Shown here: one piece after another, positions 37,206 to 47,155 of the stretch
Layout: every line of letters starts with the position of its first letter
Position numbering within the stretch: position 1 is the first letter of the stretch
DNA from: Ornithinimicrobium cavernae
GTDB taxonomy: Bacteria; Actinomycetota; Actinomycetes; Actinomycetales; Dermatophilaceae
Direction of reading: 5' to 3'
DNA length: 64,000 nt
Assembly: GCF_003121625.1 (NCBI RefSeq)
Contig: NZ_QDDJ01000009.1
Coordinates: 124,001 to 188,000, forward strand
The notes under the pieces: model-generated
The model's input: the letters and a program-made list of their open reading frames with translations, nothing else
Told to the model about the DNA's origin: nothing
Database searches by the model: none
Made by a program: the position numbers and the translations under genes

Positions 37206-38734
37206 GGCGCGGGCGCCTCCGCCTCGGGCAGGACACGGGCGATGAGGTCCACGCCCTCGGTGTCCACCAACTGCGCGCGCACGATGTCACCCACCCGCGG
37301 CGGGCTGCCGGCCGGCCAGCCCACCAGGATCGTGGAGCCGTCCACGTCGGGCCCCTGCTGCTCGGCGCGGCCGGTGACCACCGCTTCCCCGTCGTCCTCG
37401 ATCTCCTCGACGAGCACGCTCACCTGCTCGCCCACCCGGTCCTGGGCACGCTGGCTGGTGAGCTGCTCGACCAGCCCGGTGACCACGGACACCCGCTCGT
37501 CGATGACCTCGCGAGGCAACTTGTCGGCATACGTCTCGGCCTCGGTGCCGTCCTCGTCGCTGTAGCCGAAGACGCCGACCACGTCGAGATCGGCCTCCTC
37601 CAGGAACGCGGTCAGCTCGGCCAGGTCCTCCTCGGTCTCCCCCGGGAACCCGACGATGACGTTGGACCGGATGCCCGCGTGCGGCACGCGCTCGCGCACC
37701 ATCCGCAGCAGGGCCAGGAAGGACTCGCGGTCGCCGAAGCGGCGCATGCGCCGCAGCAGGGGGCCGGAGGCGTGCTGGAAGGAGATGTCGAAGTATGGCG
37801 TGACACCAGTGGTCTGTGCCATCACCTCGAGGAGCTCGGGTCGGATCTCGGCGGGCTGCAGGTAGGAGACACGGACCCGCTCGATGCCCTCGATGGCCGC
37901 CAGCTCAGGCAGCAGCTGCTCGAGGAGGCGCAGGTCACCGAGGTCCTTGCCGTAGGACGTGGTGTTCTCGCTGACCAGGAACACCTCCTTGACACCGCGC
38001 TCGGCCAACCAGCGGGCCTCGTCGAGGATCTCGTGCGGCCGTCGGGAGACGAACGACCCGCGGAACATCGGGATCGCGCAGAACGCGCACCTCCGGTCGC
38101 ACCCGGAGGCGATCTTCAGCGGGGCCCACGGCCGGCCGTCGAGGCGCGCGCGCACGACCGGCGGGCCGGAGGGCGTGCCCAGTGCGTCCGTGCCCTGGGA
38201 GTTTGCTGCCACGAAGTCTGCGGGCTGGATCTGCTGGTGCCCGGGGAGCGCGACACCGCCGCTCTCACCCTGGCGTGCGGCGGGGGCGATCGGCAGCAGT
38301 GTGCGGCGGTCCCGTGGGGTGTGCGAGATCGGCTTGTGGCCGTCCAGGATCGACTGCAGCTGGTTGGACATGTCCTGGTAGGAGTCGAACCCGAGGACGG
38401 CATCCGCCTCGGGGAGCTGGTCGGCGAGCTGCTCGCCGTAGCGCTCCGCGAGGCACCCCACGGCGACGACGGCCTGGGTGCGGCCGGTCTCCTTGAGGTC
38501 GCCGGCCTCCAGCAGCGCGTCGATGGAGTCCTTCTTGGCCTGCTCCACGAAGCCGCAGGTGTTGACGACCGCGACATCGGCCTCCGCCGCATCATCCACC
38601 AGGGTCCAGCCGCCGGCGGTGAGCCGGCCCGCGAGCTCCTCGGAGTCGACCTCGTTGCGGGAGCAGCCGAGCGTCACGAGCGCGACGGTCCGTCCCTGGG
38701 CAGGGGCGGGCAGGTCGGTGACGCGGGGGCTCAT
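37202..38734 (-). CDS. rimO: Ribosomal protein S12 methylthiotransferase RimO, 510 aa
   Basis: Radical SAM enzyme adding a methylthio group to Asp of ribosomal protein S12. UPF0004 ligands are Cys24 ([14 protein letters not shown]), Cys60 ([10 protein letters not shown]) and Cys94 (GCLAERYG); the radical SAM triad is in [11 protein letters not shown]; a TRAM domain ends the protein. The C-S-R-N-E-V-D-S pattern distinguishes RimO from MiaB. ATG 38734 is chosen over GTG 38743. It begins the rimO-pgsA-cinA-clgR operon; ftsK, normally just upstream, is 10 kb away. Confidence 0.95.
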   Translation of the reverse strand: MSPRVTDLPAPAQGRTVALVTLGCSRNEVDSEELAGRLTAGGWTLVDDAAEADVAVVNTCGFVEQAKKDSIDALLEAGDLKETGRTQAVVAVGCLAERYGEQLADQLPEADAVLGFDSYQDMSNQLQSILDGHKPISHTPRDRRTLLPIAPAARQGESGGVALPGHQQIQPADFVAANSQGTDALGTPSGPPVVRARLDGRPWAPLKIASGCDRRCAFCAIPMFRGSFVSRRPHEILDEARWLAERGVKEVFLVSENTTSYGKDLGDLRLLEQLLPELAAIEGIERVRVSYLQPAEIRPELLEVMAQTTGVTPYFDISFQHASGPLLRRMRRFGDRESFLALLRMVRERVPHAGIRSNVIVGFPGETEEDLAELTAFLEEADLDVVGVFGYSDEDGTEAETYADKLPREVIDERVSVVTGLVEQLTSQRAQDRVGEQVSVLVEEIEDDGEAVVTGRAEQQGPDVDGSTILVGWPAGSPPRVGDIVRAQLVDTEGVDLIARVLPEAEAPAP

Positions 38735-38791
38735 GGGGTCCACCTTAGGCGAGCAGAGGCCCTGCGACGCCCTCCCGATCCCGCACGGCGC

Positions 38792-41700
38792 TCACCAGGG
38801 CTCGACGCCCGGCGGTGGCTCCGCGGGAAGCCCACACTCCTGCCGGATCGTCCCCGCCAGCTCGCGCAGCCCCAGAGCCCGGTCGCCCTGCCCGGTCCGG
38901 TCACACAGCGCGGCGAACACGAGGAGGGCACGGAACTCCATCTCTGGGAGCTGCAGACGCCGGGCACGCGCAAGGGCCTCCTCGATCGTGGCCAGCGCCG
39001 TCTGCGGCTCATCCTCGGACTGGAGATGGGCCAGCGCGATGAGAACAGGGATGACGTCCGCGGGTTCACCTCGGCTGCTGGTCTCCTCGAGGGCCCGCTG
39101 GATGAGCTCACCAGCCGCGCCGCGGTCGCCGAGGCGGAACCTGATCTGACCCAACATGCACAGGAAGTCACCGCGCATCACATAGCGGGACATCTGCGTC
39201 GCCAGCTCGGTCCCCTCGTGGATCAGGGACTCGGCCTCCCGAAGGCGCCCCTGGAGCATCATCACGCTGGCCAGAAGGCGGAGCACGGAGGTCCGCGTGC
39301 GTGGCTGGAGATCCTCGGTGAGCAGCTCCTGCAGCAGCGCCGCGGCACGGTCGAAGCGCTCCAACAGGGTCAGCGCCATCCCCAGGTTGCCGCGGATGGT
39401 GGCTTCCTTGTCCGTGTCACCCATCGCCCGACTGTGTCGGCGTGCCGCACTGAGATGCCCCCACACCCGGAGGAAGCGCCCACGCTGAATCATGGGCAGG
39501 CAGATGTTGTTGTGCAGCACGGCGAGCCGGCCGGAGTCGCCGGAAGCAACCGCGAGCTCGCGGGCGCGCTCCCACTGTGTGCCGGCAAGATCGACATTTC
39601 CCATCCGCTCGTTCACCCCCGCCAGGGCCTGCATGGCATGAGCCGCCGCGACCAGGTCACCGCGCCGCTCGGCCGTGAGGACGGCGGTGCTCTGTAACCG
39701 CGCGGACAGCTCGAACATGCCGCGCCCGGCGAGGGCATTGCCAAGGTGGCGGGAGAGCTGGAGCACCTCCTCTCCCGCAAAGTCCGCCGACACCTCAGCC
39801 ACCGCGACGATGGGCCCGGCCGCCCGGTCAAGCCACTCGTTGGCCTCGCGCAGGTCCGTGAAGATGCCCTGGTCGTCCCGGGCTGCCGTGATGGCCGCGA
39901 CCGCGATGACTCGCTCCACGTAGTAGCCGAGCAGTCGACACAGCATCCCCTCGCGCTCCGGGTCCGCCAGGTCGGAGGAGCGCTCCGCCGCGTAGGCCGC
40001 CAGGAGGTCGTGCTGCCGCACCCATCCACCGTCCAGGAAGGCAAGATTCGCGCGGACGAGGCGTTCGATACCGCGTCGTACGGTCCGCTGGTCTACCCCC
40101 GTCAGCGCTGCGAGGCCACCCACGTCGATCGTGTTCGCGACGTTGAGGCCGAGGCCGAGGAACAGTCGCAGGTCCTCGGGGTCCAGGGCGTCCACGGACC
40201 AGGAGAAGACCGTGCGTGCGCTGGTCATCGGGTCCCCGACATCCAGCAGATCGAGGACGCTCTCCTCCTCACCGGCCAGACCGGCGTCCAACGGACCCCG
40301 CAGCCCCACGTCGCGTGCGCGCAGGGCAGCTACCCGGAGCGCGACGGGCAGCCCAGCGCACCGCTCAGCGAGTCGACCGAGCTCGTCTCCGTCCCCCGCG
40401 GCGACGGTCCACGAGCGGGTGCCTGGGTCAGCGGTCCCTGAGTCCGGGCCGAAGACTCCCTCCGGGGCGGCCAGGCTGCGCAGGAGCGCGACCGCGTGCT
40501 CGCGAGCGAGCGGCTCGAGCGAGAGGTGGTGCGCGTTCTCACGGACGACCAAGCCGGTCAGGGTGTCCCGGCTGGTGATGACGCTCACGCATCCGGGCGC
40601 GGCAGCCAGGAACGGGCGTGCCTGCTCCTCGGTGCGGGCGTTGTCGATGACGACGGCCACCCGACGCCCCGCCAGCAGGCTGCGGTAGGTGGTGATGCGC
40701 TCCCCGGTGTCACGCAGGCCCGTCGGGTCACCGCCCAGCGCCCGGATCAGGCGGTCCAGGGCAGTGTCCACCGACGGTCCGGGGGTGGGGCCGTAGGCCA
40801 TCAGGTCGACGAAGACCTGTCCGTCGGGGAACTCCTCCCGGTGGTGGGCCACCCACGCCACGGCGAGGGCGGTCTTCCCGACACCTGGCAGGCCGGTGAT
40901 CAGGGCCCGACCGGTGCCCGGCTCCGCCAACGCCCGGTCCAGTTGGCCGATCTCAGCATCCCGGCCGACCAACGGAGCCGTCGGCGGCAGCTGGGCCGGC
41001 ACTGGTCGGTCGGCGGCCGCGCTCGGGGAGCCTCCGGCCGCCGCCGGCAGGAGTGAGCGACCGCTCAGCACGAACTCCTGCATCGACCGAAGCGCGGTCG
41101 ACGGCTCGAGCCCGAGCTCCTGGACCAGGTGCGTCCTGGCGTCCTGGTAGACCGCCAGGGCCTCGGCCGGTCGCCCCGCCTGGTGCAGCGCGAGCATCAG
41201 CTGCGCGTGCAGCGGTTCGCGCAGCGGGTTCGCCGCCGCGACGCGCTTCAGGTGCCCGAGCACGTCGAGATGGCGCCCGCGTCGGATCTCGGCGGCGAAG
41301 AACACCTCCGTCACGTCGCGTCGCAGCTGCTCCAGCCGGTCACCCTCGTCCGTCACCAGCGGCACGTCGATGTCGGGGTAGGCACGCCCCTCCCACGGGT
41401 CGGCCCACTGCTCCAGCGCCTGCCGGGCCAGGTCCCCGCGCGCCGGATCCCGCTCGTCCGCCGCGAGGGCCTGCCTCACGTGGCCCTCAAACCGTGCGGC
41501 GTCCAGCTCCTGGCAGTTCACGCGCAGCAGGTAGCCAGTGCGATCGGCCACCAGCCGTTCCGGGCTGTCCAGCTCCTGGCGGAACCGGTGGACGTGCAGG
41601 TGCAACCGGGCCACGGACCGGCTCCGCTCCCCGGGAGTCTGTCCCTGCGCACTGCCCCAGAGGGCCTCGGTCAGCGCGTCATAGCTGACCACCTGTCCCG

Positions 41701-41806
41701 CCCGGGCCAGGAGCACGGCCAGCAGGCGCGCACGCTGGGCGCCGCGCGGCCACACCCAGTCCTGACCCAGCCGGTAGCCCACCCGCCCCAGGACCTGAAA
41801 CTCCAT
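38792..41806 (-). CDS. AfsR/SARP family regulator with BTAD, NB-ARC-type ATPase and TPR region, copy 1, 1004 aa
   Basis: The N-terminus (MEFQVLGRVGYR, RARLLAVLLARAGQVVSYDA) is an OmpR-type winged helix, followed by a bacterial transcriptional activation domain to about residue 250, ending LGLEPSTALRSMQEF. Walker A is GLPGVGKT at 305-312 and the ATPase continues with VAVVIDNAR and CVSVITSRD. The last 400 residues are helical TPR-like repeats. This is the STAND architecture of AfsR. It lies 20 bp after a close paralogue. Such proteins usually activate secondary-metabolism or stress genes; no biosynthetic cluster is present here. Confidence 0.92.
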   Translation of the reverse strand: MEFQVLGRVGYRLGQDWVWPRGAQRARLLAVLLARAGQVVSYDALTEALWGSAQGQTPGERSRSVARLHLHVHRFRQELDSPERLVADRTGYLLRVNCQELDAARFEGHVRQALAADERDPARGDLARQALEQWADPWEGRAYPDIDVPLVTDEGDRLEQLRRDVTEVFFAAEIRRGRHLDVLGHLKRVAAANPLREPLHAQLMLALHQAGRPAEALAVYQDARTHLVQELGLEPSTALRSMQEFVLSGRSLLPAAAGGSPSAAADRPVPAQLPPTAPLVGRDAEIGQLDRALAEPGTGRALITGLPGVGKTALAVAWVAHHREEFPDGQVFVDLMAYGPTPGPSVDTALDRLIRALGGDPTGLRDTGERITTYRSLLAGRRVAVVIDNARTEEQARPFLAAAPGCVSVITSRDTLTGLVVRENAHHLSLEPLAREHAVALLRSLAAPEGVFGPDSGTADPGTRSWTVAAGDGDELGRLAERCAGLPVALRVAALRARDVGLRGPLDAGLAGEEESVLDLLDVGDPMTSARTVFSWSVDALDPEDLRLFLGLGLNVANTIDVGGLAALTGVDQRTVRRGIERLVRANLAFLDGGWVRQHDLLAAYAAERSSDLADPEREGMLCRLLGYYVERVIAVAAITAARDDQGIFTDLREANEWLDRAAGPIVAVAEVSADFAGEEVLQLSRHLGNALAGRGMFELSARLQSTAVLTAERRGDLVAAAHAMQALAGVNERMGNVDLAGTQWERARELAVASGDSGRLAVLHNNICLPMIQRGRFLRVWGHLSAARRHSRAMGDTDKEATIRGNLGMALTLLERFDRAAALLQELLTEDLQPRTRTSVLRLLASVMMLQGRLREAESLIHEGTELATQMSRYVMRGDFLCMLGQIRFRLGDRGAAGELIQRALEETSSRGEPADVIPVLIALAHLQSEDEPQTALATIEEALARARRLQLPEMEFRALLVFAALCDRTGQGDRALGLRELAGTIRQECGLPAEPPPGVEPW

Positions 41807-41826
41807 CCGCCTCGCCTCCGCGGTCG

Positions 41827-44817
41827 TCACCAGGCCTCGTAGGGCTGGACGGCCGGCAGACCACACTCCTGGCGGATGGCTCCTGCCGTGTCGCGCAGCC
41901 CGTGCGCCCTGGCCTCCTGACCGAGGGTGTCGCAGACGTCAGCGAAGGCGAGCATCGCCCGGAACTCCGTCTCGCGGAGGCCCTCCCGGCGCGCGCGGGC
42001 CAGCGCCTCCTCCAACCTGGCGACCGCCCGACGCGGTTCGTCGGTGACCTCGACACGCGCCAAACCGATGAGGCACAGCCCGATCTCCTGCTGCTCTCCC
42101 TGCTCGGAGGCCTCCTCCAGCGCCCGGAGCAGCAGCTGCCTGGCAGCAACGGGATCACCCAGCCGGAAGCGGGTCTGCCCGAGGAGGGAGCAGAGCTCGG
42201 TGCGCAGCACGTGGTTGGAGATCTGGGTCGCCAGCTCGATGCCCTCGAGGATCAGGGGCTCCGCGTCGCGGAGCCGTCCTTCACGCAGCTCCAGCATGGC
42301 AAGGTTGCGCAGGGCGAAGGACCGCGCGTCCGCGTGCGCCGACTCTCCCACCAGGGTGCGCAGCACCGGCTCGGCCTGCTCGTGGCGCTCCAGCAGCAGG
42401 AGGATGAAACCGACGTTGCTGCGGATCGCCTGGGCCCGCGCCCCGTCACCAGCGTTCTCGCAGAGACGCAGCGCGAGGCTGAGGTGACCCCAGACCCGGA
42501 GGAACCGGCCCCGGAACATCAACGGGTTGGTGTAGTTGTTGTGGACGACAGCGAGCCGGACGGGGTCACCGGAGGCGATGGCCAGCTCCCGCGCGCGGTC
42601 CCACTGTCCCTCGGCGGTCACGTGGTCGCCCAGCTTGCCCGTGACTGCCGCGAGGGACTGCATCGCCGTGGAAGCCGCCGCCAGGTCGCCGTCCCGCTCC
42701 GCGACCGTGACGGCGGTGCCGTGCAGTCGCTTTGCCAGCTCGAGCACGCCCCGCCCTCTGAGCGCGGACCCGAGGTCACGGGACAGGGCGGTGACCGCCC
42801 TGCCAGCGGAGGCCGGAGCGCGCTCCACCAGAGCGACCAGTGGCTCCGCCGCACGGTCCAGCCACTGGTTGGCCTCTCTCACGTCGCGGAACAGGCCGTG
42901 GTCCTGCCCCGCGTTGGTCATCGCATCGACCGCCTGTACCCGCTCCAGGTAGTAGGCCAGGAGCCGGTGCACCATCCGGTCCCGCTCCGGTCGGTCGAGC
43001 TCGCTGGCCCGCTCGCGCGCGTAGGCCGCCAGGAGGTCGTGCTGGTGCACCCACCCCCGGTCCAGGTGGGCCAGGTTGGCGCGCACGAGGCGCCCGACCC
43101 CGCGGCGCGCGGCGCGCTCGTCGGTGTCCGTGAGGGCAGCCAGCCCGCCCACGTCGATGCGGTTTCCGGCGTTCACGCCCAGGGCCGTGAACAACCGCGC
43201 GTCGGCCGGGGCGAGCGCGTCCACGGACCACGAGAAGACCGTGCGCGCGCTGGTCATCGGATCGCCCAGGTCCAGGAGGTCAAGGACGTCCTCCTCCGCG
43301 GTGGCCAGGTCCCGGGCCGGGTCCTGCAGGTTGGCATCCCGTGCGCGCAGTGCCGCGACCCGCAGCGCGACCGGCAGCCCGGCACACCGCTCGGCGAGGC
43401 GGCCCAGACGGTCGCTCGCGGCCTCGGCACCGTTCGCACCGGCCGCCCCTGGGGCCGAGTCGTCCTGCGGATGGTCGTTCGCACCGACGAGGGATCTCAG
43501 CAGGGAGACCGCTTCCTCGCGACCCAGGGGCTGGAGCGGCACGTGATGGGCGTTCTCGCGGGCGACCAGCCCGGCCAGCTGGTCCCGGCTGGTGATCACG
43601 CTCACGCAGCCGGGGTCAGCCGGGAGGAACGGTCGCACCTGCTCCTCCGTGCGTGCGTTGTCGACCAGGACCGCGACCCGCTTGCCCGCGAGCCGGCTCC
43701 GGTAGGTCGCAACCCGCTCCTCGGTGTCACGCAGCCCGGCCGGGTCTCCTCCGAGCGCCCGGATGAGCCGATCGAGAGCGGTATCGACCGACTGCTGCGG
43801 CGCTGGTCCGTAGCCCTGCAGGTCGAGAAAGAGCTGTCCGTCCGGGAACTCGTCGCGGTGCTGCGCGATCCAGGTCACCGCCAGCGAGCTCTTCCCGACG
43901 CCGGGCAGGCCTGAGATGAGGGCATGACGCGCCTGCCCTCCGCTCAGCGCCCGGTCAAGCTGCTCCAGCGCCGGCCCGCGACCGACGAGGGGCACCACGG
44001 GCGGTAGCTGAGCCGGGGCGGGCACCGCCACCTCGATGTGCTCGGCCTCCGTGGTCGGTGACGCGGGCGAACGGCCGCTCAGGACGAACTCCTGCATCCG
44101 GCGCAGCGGCTCGGACGGCTCGAGCCCCAGCTCGTCGACCAGCTGTCGCCGGGTCCGCGCGTAGACCTCGAGCGCCTCCGCCGGGCGCCCCGCCTGGTGC
44201 AGCCCCTGCATGAGCGTGACCTGGAGCGGCTCCCGCAGTGGGTGCGCGGCTGCCACACGCTCCAGGTCCGCCAGCACGTCCGGGTGCCTCCCGAGCCGCA
44301 CCTCCGCGTCGAAGAGCACCTCGGTCACGTCGAGCCGCAGCTGCTCCAGCCGCTGGGCCTCGTCCGTGATCAGGGGGATGTCGAGGTCCGGGTAGGCCGT
44401 GCCACCCCACGGGTCAGGCCACTGGGCCAGGGCCCGACGGGCCAGGTCACCACGACTCGGGTCCTGCGGGTCCAGCGCCAGCGCACCCGCGGCGAGCTCC
44501 GCGAAACGCGCGGCGTCGAGCTCCTCGCAGGCCACCTGGAGCAGGTAGCCGGTGCGGTCCGCCACGAGCCGGTCCGGGCTGTCGAGATCCTGTCGGAAAC
44601 GGTGGGCGTGCAGGTGCAGCCGTGCCACGGCTCGGTCGGGTGGGCCCGGTGCGTCATCCTCGACCGGCCACAGCACCTCGGTGAGGGCGTCGTAGCTCAC
44701 GACCTGGCCGGCACGGGCGAGCAGCACGCCGAGCAGGCGGTGCCGCAGGGCACCGCGCGGGTGCACCCATGCCGCACCGGTGCGGTAGCCGAGACGACCC
44801 AGAACCTGAAACTCCAT
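41827..44817 (-). CDS. AfsR/SARP family regulator with BTAD, NB-ARC-type ATPase and TPR region, copy 2, 996 aa
   Basis: Same domain order as copy 1: winged helix (MEFQVLGRLGYRTG), BTAD to about residue 250, Walker A GLPGVGKS at 303-310, then TPR-like repeats with VHNNYTNPLMFRGRFLRVWG, which is nearly the same as in copy 1. The two are clearly tandem duplicates that have since diverged. ATG 44817 faces the MFS gene across a 94-bp gap that contains 11-bp-spaced direct repeats, so copy 2 is the likely local regulator of itself, copy 1 and the MFS-HAD pair. Confidence 0.92.
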   Translation of the reverse strand: MEFQVLGRLGYRTGAAWVHPRGALRHRLLGVLLARAGQVVSYDALTEVLWPVEDDAPGPPDRAVARLHLHAHRFRQDLDSPDRLVADRTGYLLQVACEELDAARFAELAAGALALDPQDPSRGDLARRALAQWPDPWGGTAYPDLDIPLITDEAQRLEQLRLDVTEVLFDAEVRLGRHPDVLADLERVAAAHPLREPLQVTLMQGLHQAGRPAEALEVYARTRRQLVDELGLEPSEPLRRMQEFVLSGRSPASPTTEAEHIEVAVPAPAQLPPVVPLVGRGPALEQLDRALSGGQARHALISGLPGVGKSSLAVTWIAQHRDEFPDGQLFLDLQGYGPAPQQSVDTALDRLIRALGGDPAGLRDTEERVATYRSRLAGKRVAVLVDNARTEEQVRPFLPADPGCVSVITSRDQLAGLVARENAHHVPLQPLGREEAVSLLRSLVGANDHPQDDSAPGAAGANGAEAASDRLGRLAERCAGLPVALRVAALRARDANLQDPARDLATAEEDVLDLLDLGDPMTSARTVFSWSVDALAPADARLFTALGVNAGNRIDVGGLAALTDTDERAARRGVGRLVRANLAHLDRGWVHQHDLLAAYARERASELDRPERDRMVHRLLAYYLERVQAVDAMTNAGQDHGLFRDVREANQWLDRAAEPLVALVERAPASAGRAVTALSRDLGSALRGRGVLELAKRLHGTAVTVAERDGDLAAASTAMQSLAAVTGKLGDHVTAEGQWDRARELAIASGDPVRLAVVHNNYTNPLMFRGRFLRVWGHLSLALRLCENAGDGARAQAIRSNVGFILLLLERHEQAEPVLRTLVGESAHADARSFALRNLAMLELREGRLRDAEPLILEGIELATQISNHVLRTELCSLLGQTRFRLGDPVAARQLLLRALEEASEQGEQQEIGLCLIGLARVEVTDEPRRAVARLEEALARARREGLRETEFRAMLAFADVCDTLGQEARAHGLRDTAGAIRQECGLPAVQPYEAW

Positions 44818-44873
44818 ACACTCCCCTCCGCGGCTGACCCTAGCCCTGGTCCCACCCCCGGTGCGAGTCAAAT

Positions 44874-44889
44874 GAAAGCGGTAGGAAAG
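44874..44889. promoter_or_regulatory. 11-bp-spaced direct repeats, candidate SARP binding site
   Basis: GAAAG occurs at 44874-44878 and 44885-44889 (CTTTC on the minus strand), exactly 11 bp apart, next to a TTGACT hexamer on the minus strand (revcomp at about 44867-44872). SARPs bind direct repeats at 11- or 22-bp spacing beside the -35 box. It is in the divergent promoter region of the SARP genes and the MFS gene. Confidence 0.45.
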
Positions 44890-44911
44890 GCCCGCCACAC
44901 ACCCTCGATCC

Positions 44912-46324
44912 ATGGCAATGACGAGGATCGGGGTGCCCCAGCGTGCACTGACACGCTGGCAGGTCTACGGGGTCTGTCTGGTGATGTTCCTCGAGGGGCT
45001 CAGCTCCTCGAGCATCAACGTCCAGGTGGCGGCAGTGCGCGCCGATCTGGCGCCCGGTCCGGTCGGGCTCCAGCTGGTGGCCTCGACGTTCCTGGTGGCC
45101 TACGCCGCCCTGCTGCTGCCGTCCGGCCGCCTCGCCGACTGGCTGGACCGGCGCCACGTGTTCCTCGCGGGCCTCGGCCTGTTCGCCCTGGGCAGTCTGG
45201 CCGGCGCGCTCGCACCGACCGTGTGGGTGCTCGTGGCCGCCCGCCTGCTCCAGGGAGCGGGGGCCGCCCTGACGGCCCCCGCTGCCCTGGCCCTCATCAC
45301 CGCTCCGCTGCCCGAGGGAGCCGAACGCAACCGCATGGTGGCGCTCTACGGAGCGCTCGGCGCCGTCGGCTTCTCGACCGGGCTCGTGCTGCCCGGGTTC
45401 CTCGTGGCGCAGTTCGGGTGGCGCAGCAGCTTCGCCGTGCTGCTGCCGTTCGTGGCCCTCGTGCTGCTGCTGACCTGGCGCGTGCCGTCGGCGCCCGCCG
45501 ACCGGGAGGGCGGGGCCGCCAACCGTCCCGACTGGCCCGGAACGGTGGCCCTGCTCGGCCTCGTCGGCGGTGGCACCTGGCTGCTCGGAGCTGCCCGCGA
45601 CCTCGCGCCGACGACGACCACCGCCGCTGTCGTCCTGCTCACCTGCCTCGGCATCGTCGTGCTGGCCCGCTGGCGGCGCACCGTGCCCGACGGGGTGCTG
45701 CGCCGCCCCGCTCGGCTCGCCATGGCCGCCCTCGCCGGCGCCTTCGCCGGCGTGCTCGCCTCGATCTACCTGCTCACCCTGGCGCTGCAGGACTGGCACG
45801 GCCTGGACGCGTTCACGGTCGGCCTGCTCATCCTGCCGCAGCCGGCGTGCTTCGCCCTGCTCGCGCGGTGCGGCTCGGCCTGGGTGAACCGCGCGGGCAC
45901 GCTGCCGCCCCTGGTCGCCGGCATGCTGCTCATCGCCACCTCGATCGGTGTCCTGAGCCTGGCCGGCTCCGGTCGACCACCGGTGCTGCTGGTCCTCCTC
46001 GCGATGGCAGGCGTCGGTGCGGGCCTGGCCCTGGTCTATCCCGCGGCGTCCATCCGGGCCGTCAACTCCGCCCCGGAACGTCTGCGCGGCAGCACGGCAG
46101 CGGTCCTCACAACCGCCCAGAACATCGGGGGCAGCGGCGGCCTGGCCCTGGTCACCGCCCTGGCCCTGGTGCCGCAGCCCGGTCCTGCCGGGAGCCTCGC
46201 GGTCCCGATGGTCGTCTGTGCCCTCATGGTCCTCGCGGGGCTCGCGGTGGCGGGCCGGACCCTCTGCCGGCGGCGCGACCCGAACCTGCCGGACATCGTC
46301 GTCATGCGGGAGCTGGGACTGTGA
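44912..46324 (+). CDS. MFS transporter, DHA2-like drug/metabolite exporter, 470 aa
   Basis: About 12-14 hydrophobic segments. The MFS loop motif between TM2 and TM3 is GRLADWLDRRHVFLAG, and RLLQGAGAALTAPAALALIT with GFSTGLVLPGFL (motif C-like) marks a drug:H+ antiporter of the DHA family. ATG 44912 start. It diverges from the SARP pair and overlaps the HAD gene by four bases. Export of a small molecule under SARP control is inferred from position. Confidence 0.9.
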   Translation: MAMTRIGVPQRALTRWQVYGVCLVMFLEGLSSSSINVQVAAVRADLAPGPVGLQLVASTFLVAYAALLLPSGRLADWLDRRHVFLAGLGLFALGSLAGALAPTVWVLVAARLLQGAGAALTAPAALALITAPLPEGAERNRMVALYGALGAVGFSTGLVLPGFLVAQFGWRSSFAVLLPFVALVLLLTWRVPSAPADREGGAANRPDWPGTVALLGLVGGGTWLLGAARDLAPTTTTAAVVLLTCLGIVVLARWRRTVPDGVLRRPARLAMAALAGAFAGVLASIYLLTLALQDWHGLDAFTVGLLILPQPACFALLARCGSAWVNRAGTLPPLVAGMLLIATSIGVLSLAGSGRPPVLLVLLAMAGVGAGLALVYPAASIRAVNSAPERLRGSTAAVLTTAQNIGGSGGLALVTALALVPQPGPAGSLAVPMVVCALMVLAGLAVAGRTLCRRRDPNLPDIVVMRELGL

Positions 46325-47145
46325 GCGGCCACACCGGGGCAACAACGCTGGTCGTCGCCGACCTGGACGGCACCCTCACCTTCACCGGCCGGGCCCCCGA
46401 GCCGGAGGTGCTGGCCGCCTGGGACGCGGTGATGGCCTGCCCGGGCGTGCGGGTCGCCCTGGCGACGGCACGCTCACCGCGCTGCGTCCAGCACTGGTTC
46501 GGCCGGCGCCTGGCGCAGACCGACCTCATCTGCTGCAACGGAGCCCTCGTCGTCCCCAGGACCGGGCAGGTCAGTCTGCGTCCGCTCCCGGTGACCGCGG
46601 TGCGCCAGGTGGTGCACCGCCTGGCTGCCGAGGGCACCGGTTACTGCCTGGAGTACGGGGACCACTTCGCCGCCAGCGGCCCCGACGTGCTGCCCTGGAT
46701 GGGGCACAGCCACCGCCGGGTCATCCCGCCGGGAACCGCACCGCAGCTCGAGGGCGTCGTCAAGCTGTGCGTCGCCACCAGCGCGGCCGCCCACCGCGCC
46801 ACGGCCGGACTGCGCGGGGTCAGCGTCCTGCCTCACTCCACGGGCGACGCCGACGTGATGACCGCCGGTGTCGGCAAGGAGGTCGCGGCGGCGGCGCTGC
46901 GCCGCCAGGGGCAGCAGCTGGTGGTGCTGGGCAACGACGAGAACGACCGCGGCCTGTTGTGGGCGGCCGACTCCGCCTACCTGGTCGGGTCCGGTCTGCG
47001 CGATCTCGACGTCGTGTCGCACCTGCGACGGGTCCCGGCCGACCCCGCCACCGTCGCGGGCGTGCTGTCCGGCCTGGCCGAGCGGCTCCGCGGAGGGCGA
47101 GGTCTCGCGGTGCCACCGGCGTGGCGCGGCGTGCCCGGCGCCTGA
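46321..47145 (+). CDS. HAD superfamily (Cof/sucrose-phosphatase-like, IIB) hydrolase, 274 aa
   Basis: Motif I is VVADLDGTL with Asp14 and Asp16 as nucleophile and acid, motif II lies in VALATARSP, motif III is the Lys in GVGKEVAAAAL and motif IV is LGNDENDRGLL. The C2 cap between motifs II and III places it with Cof-type phosphatases acting on sugar phosphates or similar. GTG 46321 overlaps the MFS stop, so the two genes are coupled: a phosphatase that finishes a molecule before export is conceivable but unproven. Confidence 0.87.
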   Translation: MSGHTGATTLVVADLDGTLTFTGRAPEPEVLAAWDAVMACPGVRVALATARSPRCVQHWFGRRLAQTDLICCNGALVVPRTGQVSLRPLPVTAVRQVVHRLAAEGTGYCLEYGDHFAASGPDVLPWMGHSHRRVIPPGTAPQLEGVVKLCVATSAAAHRATAGLRGVSVLPHSTGDADVMTAGVGKEVAAAALRRQGQQLVVLGNDENDRGLLWAADSAYLVGSGLRDLDVVSHLRRVPADPATVAGVLSGLAERLRGGRGLAVPPAWRGVPGA

Positions 47146-47155
47146 CGGCCGCAGG

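Noticed and set aside
44197-47145. 982-codon plus-strand open frame across the SARP/MFS junction
   Set aside because: Only its last 274 codons (from GTG 46321) are real, as the HAD hydrolase. The rest is antisense to a SARP gene and out of frame with the MFS gene.
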